DNA of 64,000 bases from Paracoccus fistulariae. GTDB lineage: Bacteria > Pseudomonadota > Alphaproteobacteria > Rhodobacterales > Rhodobacteraceae. Position numbers and translations under genes: made by a program. The notes beneath the pieces were generated by a model that searched no databases, was not told the DNA's origin, and saw only the letters and a program-made list of their open reading frames with translations. Below, one piece after another: positions 59,854 to 64,000 of this stretch; the first letter of the stretch is position 1; the number at the start of each line of letters is the position of its first letter. The stretch is from positions 2,223,501 to 2,287,500 of the forward strand of contig NZ_CP067136.1 in assembly GCF_028553785.1 (NCBI RefSeq). The letters run 5' to 3'.

Positions 59854-60234
59854 ATGCGGATCAAGATGGGCACATCTGTGCCGAAAATGGGCACAACTGT
59901 GCACCTGGACGCGGATCAGGCCGCCTATCGCAAGGCCATAGCCGACACCCTGCGGCGCGAACTGGGGCACACACATCAGGCCATCAAGACGGTGATGCGC
60001 TGGACCGGAGCGAGTGAACGGACGGCCAAGTACTGGTTGTCTGGCGAACGCGGGCCGAGCGGGGAGCATCTGATCCGACTCGCGCAGCATTCCGATGCGG
60101 TGTTGATCACCATCCTGACCATGGCCGAGCGACTGCCGGAGCAGCGCCGGCAGCACAGATGTGCCGGTTGCCCCGCGCGTGACCTGGTGTTGCAGAACCT
60201 CGGACAGGAATGGAAATTGTCCGAGGGTTCCTGA
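59854..60234 (+). CDS. Small HTH-type protein with MGT repeat at its start
   Basis: 126 residues from ATG 59854 (GGAGGACGCC upstream). The beginning repeats KMGTSV/KMGTTVH. The centre is a DNA-binding-like domain (AYRKAIADTLRRELGHTHQAIKTVMRWTGASERTAKYWLSGERGPSGEHLIRLAQHSDAVL), where ERTAKYWLSGERGPS looks like a recognition helix and turn. A CAGCPARD near the end may be a redox or metal pair. It is divergent from the recombinase operon, with about 130 bp between the two starts, so it may be its repressor. Confidence 0.75.
   Translation: MRIKMGTSVPKMGTTVHLDADQAAYRKAIADTLRRELGHTHQAIKTVMRWTGASERTAKYWLSGERGPSGEHLIRLAQHSDAVLITILTMAERLPEQRRQHRCAGCPARDLVLQNLGQEWKLSEGS
59870..59902 (+). repeat. Tandem GCACA-n-TGTGC palindromes at the HTH gene start
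   Basis: GCACATCTGTGC (59870-59881) and GCACAACTGTGC (59891-59902) start 21 bp apart, two helical turns. They lie in codons 6-17 of the gene and in part cause the peptide repeat. A perfect relative, GCACAATTGTGC, is at 2980-2991. Autoregulatory operators are one explanation. Confidence 0.4.
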
Positions 60235-60522
60235 CACGCAAGGGAGCGGCCGGACGCCACCCCGCCCGGTCGTTCAGGAAACAAGTCGCCACAATGTTCA
60301 TGCGGAGATTATAACCCCATTCTCCGCATGAGTTGCGGCGAATGCCAAGGGATCATGCTTTGATATCATTTTCCTGCCAGTCTCTGTCGCCAAACTGGCT
60401 TGACGGCAGACTGCTGGCGACAACGTCTCTTGGTGTCAGAATGGGGCCATATTCTGTTGCCAAGCGCACTTGTCGTGACTAGGTTGGCGTCAAACCCCGT
60501 TGATGATAGAATCGGCACAATT
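60235..60522. other. Non-coding stretch before fic
   Basis: About 290 bp, AT-richer than the genes (for instance GATATCATTTTCCTGCC near 60361-60377). GTCGCCA (60387-60393) and TGGCGAC (about 60409-60422) form an inverted repeat. This is the likely promoter/operator area of fic. No gene seen. Confidence 0.35.
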
Positions 60523-61656
60523 ATGATCACCAAACCTTACGATCTTACGGATGCCGTCACCTATCACATCGGCACCTTTCCCCCGCCCGCCCTCGACTAC
60601 GAGGTGCTGCTCGGGCCGCTCGAAGAGGCAGCCGCCTCGCTTGCGCGGTACGACACCAAGATGTCAGGCATGGTGAACAGCGAGTTATTTCTCGCCCCCC
60701 TGCGTCGCCAGGACGCGGTGACGTCTTCCCGGATGGAGGGGACGATCTCGACCATCGAGGAACTGTACCGGCTGGAGGCCGAGGAAGATGCGGGTAGCAC
60801 CGACCCCTACCGGGAAGCGCGCAACGACGACGTCGAGACCTACCTTTACTCCCGCGCATTGCGGAATGCCCAGCAGGCCCTCGCCGAGGGCGCCCCACTT
60901 GGCGAACACCTGATCCGGACCGCCCACCAACAGTTGCTGTCCTTTGGACGGGGTGCCCGCAAGCGCCCCGGCAGCTACAAGGTCGAGCAGAATTACATCG
61001 GGGACGAACGGCGAGGAAAGATCTACTACGTCCCGATCGCTCCCGAGCAACTGGGCCCGGCGATGGCCGAACTCGTCCGCTACATCAACGAAAGCACGAT
61101 GCGGCCATTGATCCGCACCGCCATCGCGCATGTCGAATTCGAGGCCCTGCATCCGTTCGAGGACGGCAACGGCCGGATCGGCCGCATGTTGATCACCCTG
61201 ATGCTGTGGAAACTCGGCGTCCTGCATCAGCCAAACTTCTTCGTTTCAGGTTACTTCGAAGCCCACAAGGACGAGTACATCGAACGGATGCGCGCGGTCT
61301 CGGCCACCGGCGACTGGACCGGCTGGGTGGTATTCTTTCTCAAGGCGATGCACGCCCAGGCGACGGTGAACATCCAGACGGCCGACGCCATCTTCCGCCT
61401 TCACGGCGAGATGCGGGAACGGTTCCGCGAAGTGCTGAACTCGCAGTTCCATGATCAGGCGCTGGACTTCGTCTTCGCGAGCCCGATCTTCCGCAACGAC
61501 CGCTTTGTCGAACGTTCGGGGATCCCACCGTCCTCCGCGCGCGCGCTGTCCCGGCGCCTGGTCGAGGCGGGCATGCTGCGGACCATTGAACCGGCTTCGG
61601 GGCGACGCGCGGCGATGTACGCCTTTGATCCGCTGCTCGATCTGCTGAAGGTGTGA
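60523..61656 (+). CDS. fic: Fic-domain protein, class II autoinhibited AMP-transferase-like
   Basis: 377 residues from ATG 60523. The inhibitory helix motif (S/T)xxxE(G/N) is SSRMEG (S68-E72-G73), N-terminal to the Fic core, so it is class II. The Fic motif HPFEDGNGRIGR (210-221) is complete. A C-terminal winged-helix (RFVERSGIPPSSARALSRRLVEAGMLRTIEPASGRRAAMYAF) may bind DNA. Fic enzymes transfer AMP or similar groups to hydroxyls of target proteins and are often toxins or regulators. Glu72 would keep it inactive until released. It is the last prophage gene, 130 bp from the tRNA. Confidence 0.92.
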   Translation: MITKPYDLTDAVTYHIGTFPPPALDYEVLLGPLEEAAASLARYDTKMSGMVNSELFLAPLRRQDAVTSSRMEGTISTIEELYRLEAEEDAGSTDPYREARNDDVETYLYSRALRNAQQALAEGAPLGEHLIRTAHQQLLSFGRGARKRPGSYKVEQNYIGDERRGKIYYVPIAPEQLGPAMAELVRYINESTMRPLIRTAIAHVEFEALHPFEDGNGRIGRMLITLMLWKLGVLHQPNFFVSGYFEAHKDEYIERMRAVSATGDWTGWVVFFLKAMHAQATVNIQTADAIFRLHGEMRERFREVLNSQFHDQALDFVFASPIFRNDRFVERSGIPPSSARALSRRLVEAGMLRTIEPASGRRAAMYAFDPLLDLLKV

Positions 61657-61739
61657 CGGCCATGGCCGCGATCATCCGCACCGTCGATGGGGGGCTCGTA
61701 AAACGTTGACCAGGTGTTGACAAGATTTTGGAACGACGA

Positions 61740-61762
61740 AAGCCGAGCGTTTAGCTCGGCTT
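61740..61762. terminator. Hairpin terminator between fic and the rRNA/tRNA operon
   Basis: AAGCCGAGC (61740-61748), loop GTTTA, GCTCGGCTT (61754-61762): nine perfect pairs. On the minus strand it lies 28 bp after the tRNA 3' end and is followed by TTTCG-type sequence (weak T tract); on the plus strand by TTGAAGTCTTT. It may end both fic and the ribosomal transcript. Confidence 0.6.
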
Positions 61763-61789
61763 TGAAGTCTTTGATATTCCGAAGGATTT

Positions 61790-61866
<77 letters not shown>

Positions 61867-61933
61867 CCGATTGCGCTGATCTTTGTTTTGATTGCGCGTA
61901 TTTTCATCGTATCAGAGATTTCGCTTCTTTCCA

Positions 61934-62051
61934 GGTCTGGCGGTGACCTACTCTCCCACGTCTTAAGACGCAGTACCATCGGCGCAGCGGCACTTAACGG
62001 CCGAGTTCGGGATGGGATCGGGTGTTTTGCTCGCGCTAGGGCCACCAGACC
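61934..62051 (-). rRNA. rrf: 5S ribosomal RNA
   Basis: About 118 nt. Read leftwards it contains CGAGCAAAACACCCGATCCC, GAACTCGGCCGTTAAGTGCC and GTGGGAGAGTAGGTC, and the ends GGTCTGGTGG/CCAGACC pair. It lies between 23S and tRNA-fMet. Ends are set by pairing and may be off by a few bases. Confidence 0.93.
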
Positions 62052-62135
62052 AGGAAAGAAGCGATCAGCGTTGCTGCATGTGCAGTTTGTTGTCCAAGGA
62101 TGCTTTTGGAAGCGACAGTCTGTCTTCTTCCGGAT

Positions 62136-64000
<1,865 letters not shown>

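Overview
The window looks like a chromosomal segment of a GC-rich alphaproteobacterium of the Rhodobacter/Paracoccus group. The support is a ribosomal operon ending 23S-5S-tRNA-fMet, several RcGTA-type tail-tip genes, and Rhodobacterales-type small phage genes with heavy ATGA/TGATG start-stop coupling. The genus is inferred.

Left part (1-10.08 kb): a chromosomal region scarred by mobile elements. It starts with ilvE, whose stop codon forms the edge of a truncated IS630 copy. The IS630 copy is fused to remnants of an older prophage lysis cassette (beheaded M15A endolysin, then an overlapping Rz/Rz1-like spanin pair). Next, on the minus strand, comes a small type VI secretion effector module: DUF4123 adaptor, glycine-zipper effector with a possible toxin end, an immunity candidate, a second one broken by a homopolymer frameshift, and a PAAR spike. 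An IS256 copy separates this module from the 3' half of a sugar ABC permease and its Tat-exported binding protein. A rearranged, frameshifted IS66 copy closes the region.

Part 2 (about 10.08-61.84 kb): a roughly 51.7 kb prophage. It is bounded by two direct copies of the 3' 47 nt of initiator tRNA: a fragment at 10084-10130 and the end of the intact gene at 61790-61866. From the left it carries a SIR2-STAND NTPase-like defence gene, a tyrosine integrase, an early operon (HTH proteins, VRR-NUC nuclease, and a replication-initiator candidate containing 23-bp iteron-like palindromes), a C5 DNA methyltransferase locus readable in two frames, a type I restriction-modification operon with an embedded abortive-infection gene, two ParB-methyltransferase fusions, and a cold-shock gene. 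Then follows the late region: lambda-type terminase, portal, protease/scaffold, decoration and capsid proteins; connector and tail genes; a G/GT-type frameshift; tape measure; GTA-type tail-tip genes with the lysis cassette placed among them; and receptor-binding proteins. Two toxin-antitoxin modules (ParDE in line, VapBC-like antisense) sit inside the late operon. The right end holds a minus-strand operon of a large serine recombinase and two RepB/ParB-like proteins, then a small HTH protein and an autoinhibited Fic protein.

Right part (61.79-64 kb): tRNA-fMet, 5S and the 3' two thirds of 23S rRNA, all transcribed leftwards. The prophage sits immediately downstream of this ribosomal operon and seems to provide the hairpin that would end its transcript.

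The late genes look intact, so the prophage may still make particles. The most interesting material is the SIR2-STAND gene between att site and integrase, the recombinase-ParB-RepB trio without ParA, the origin-like iterons inside the replication gene, the dual-frame methyltransferase, and the small T6SS effector module.
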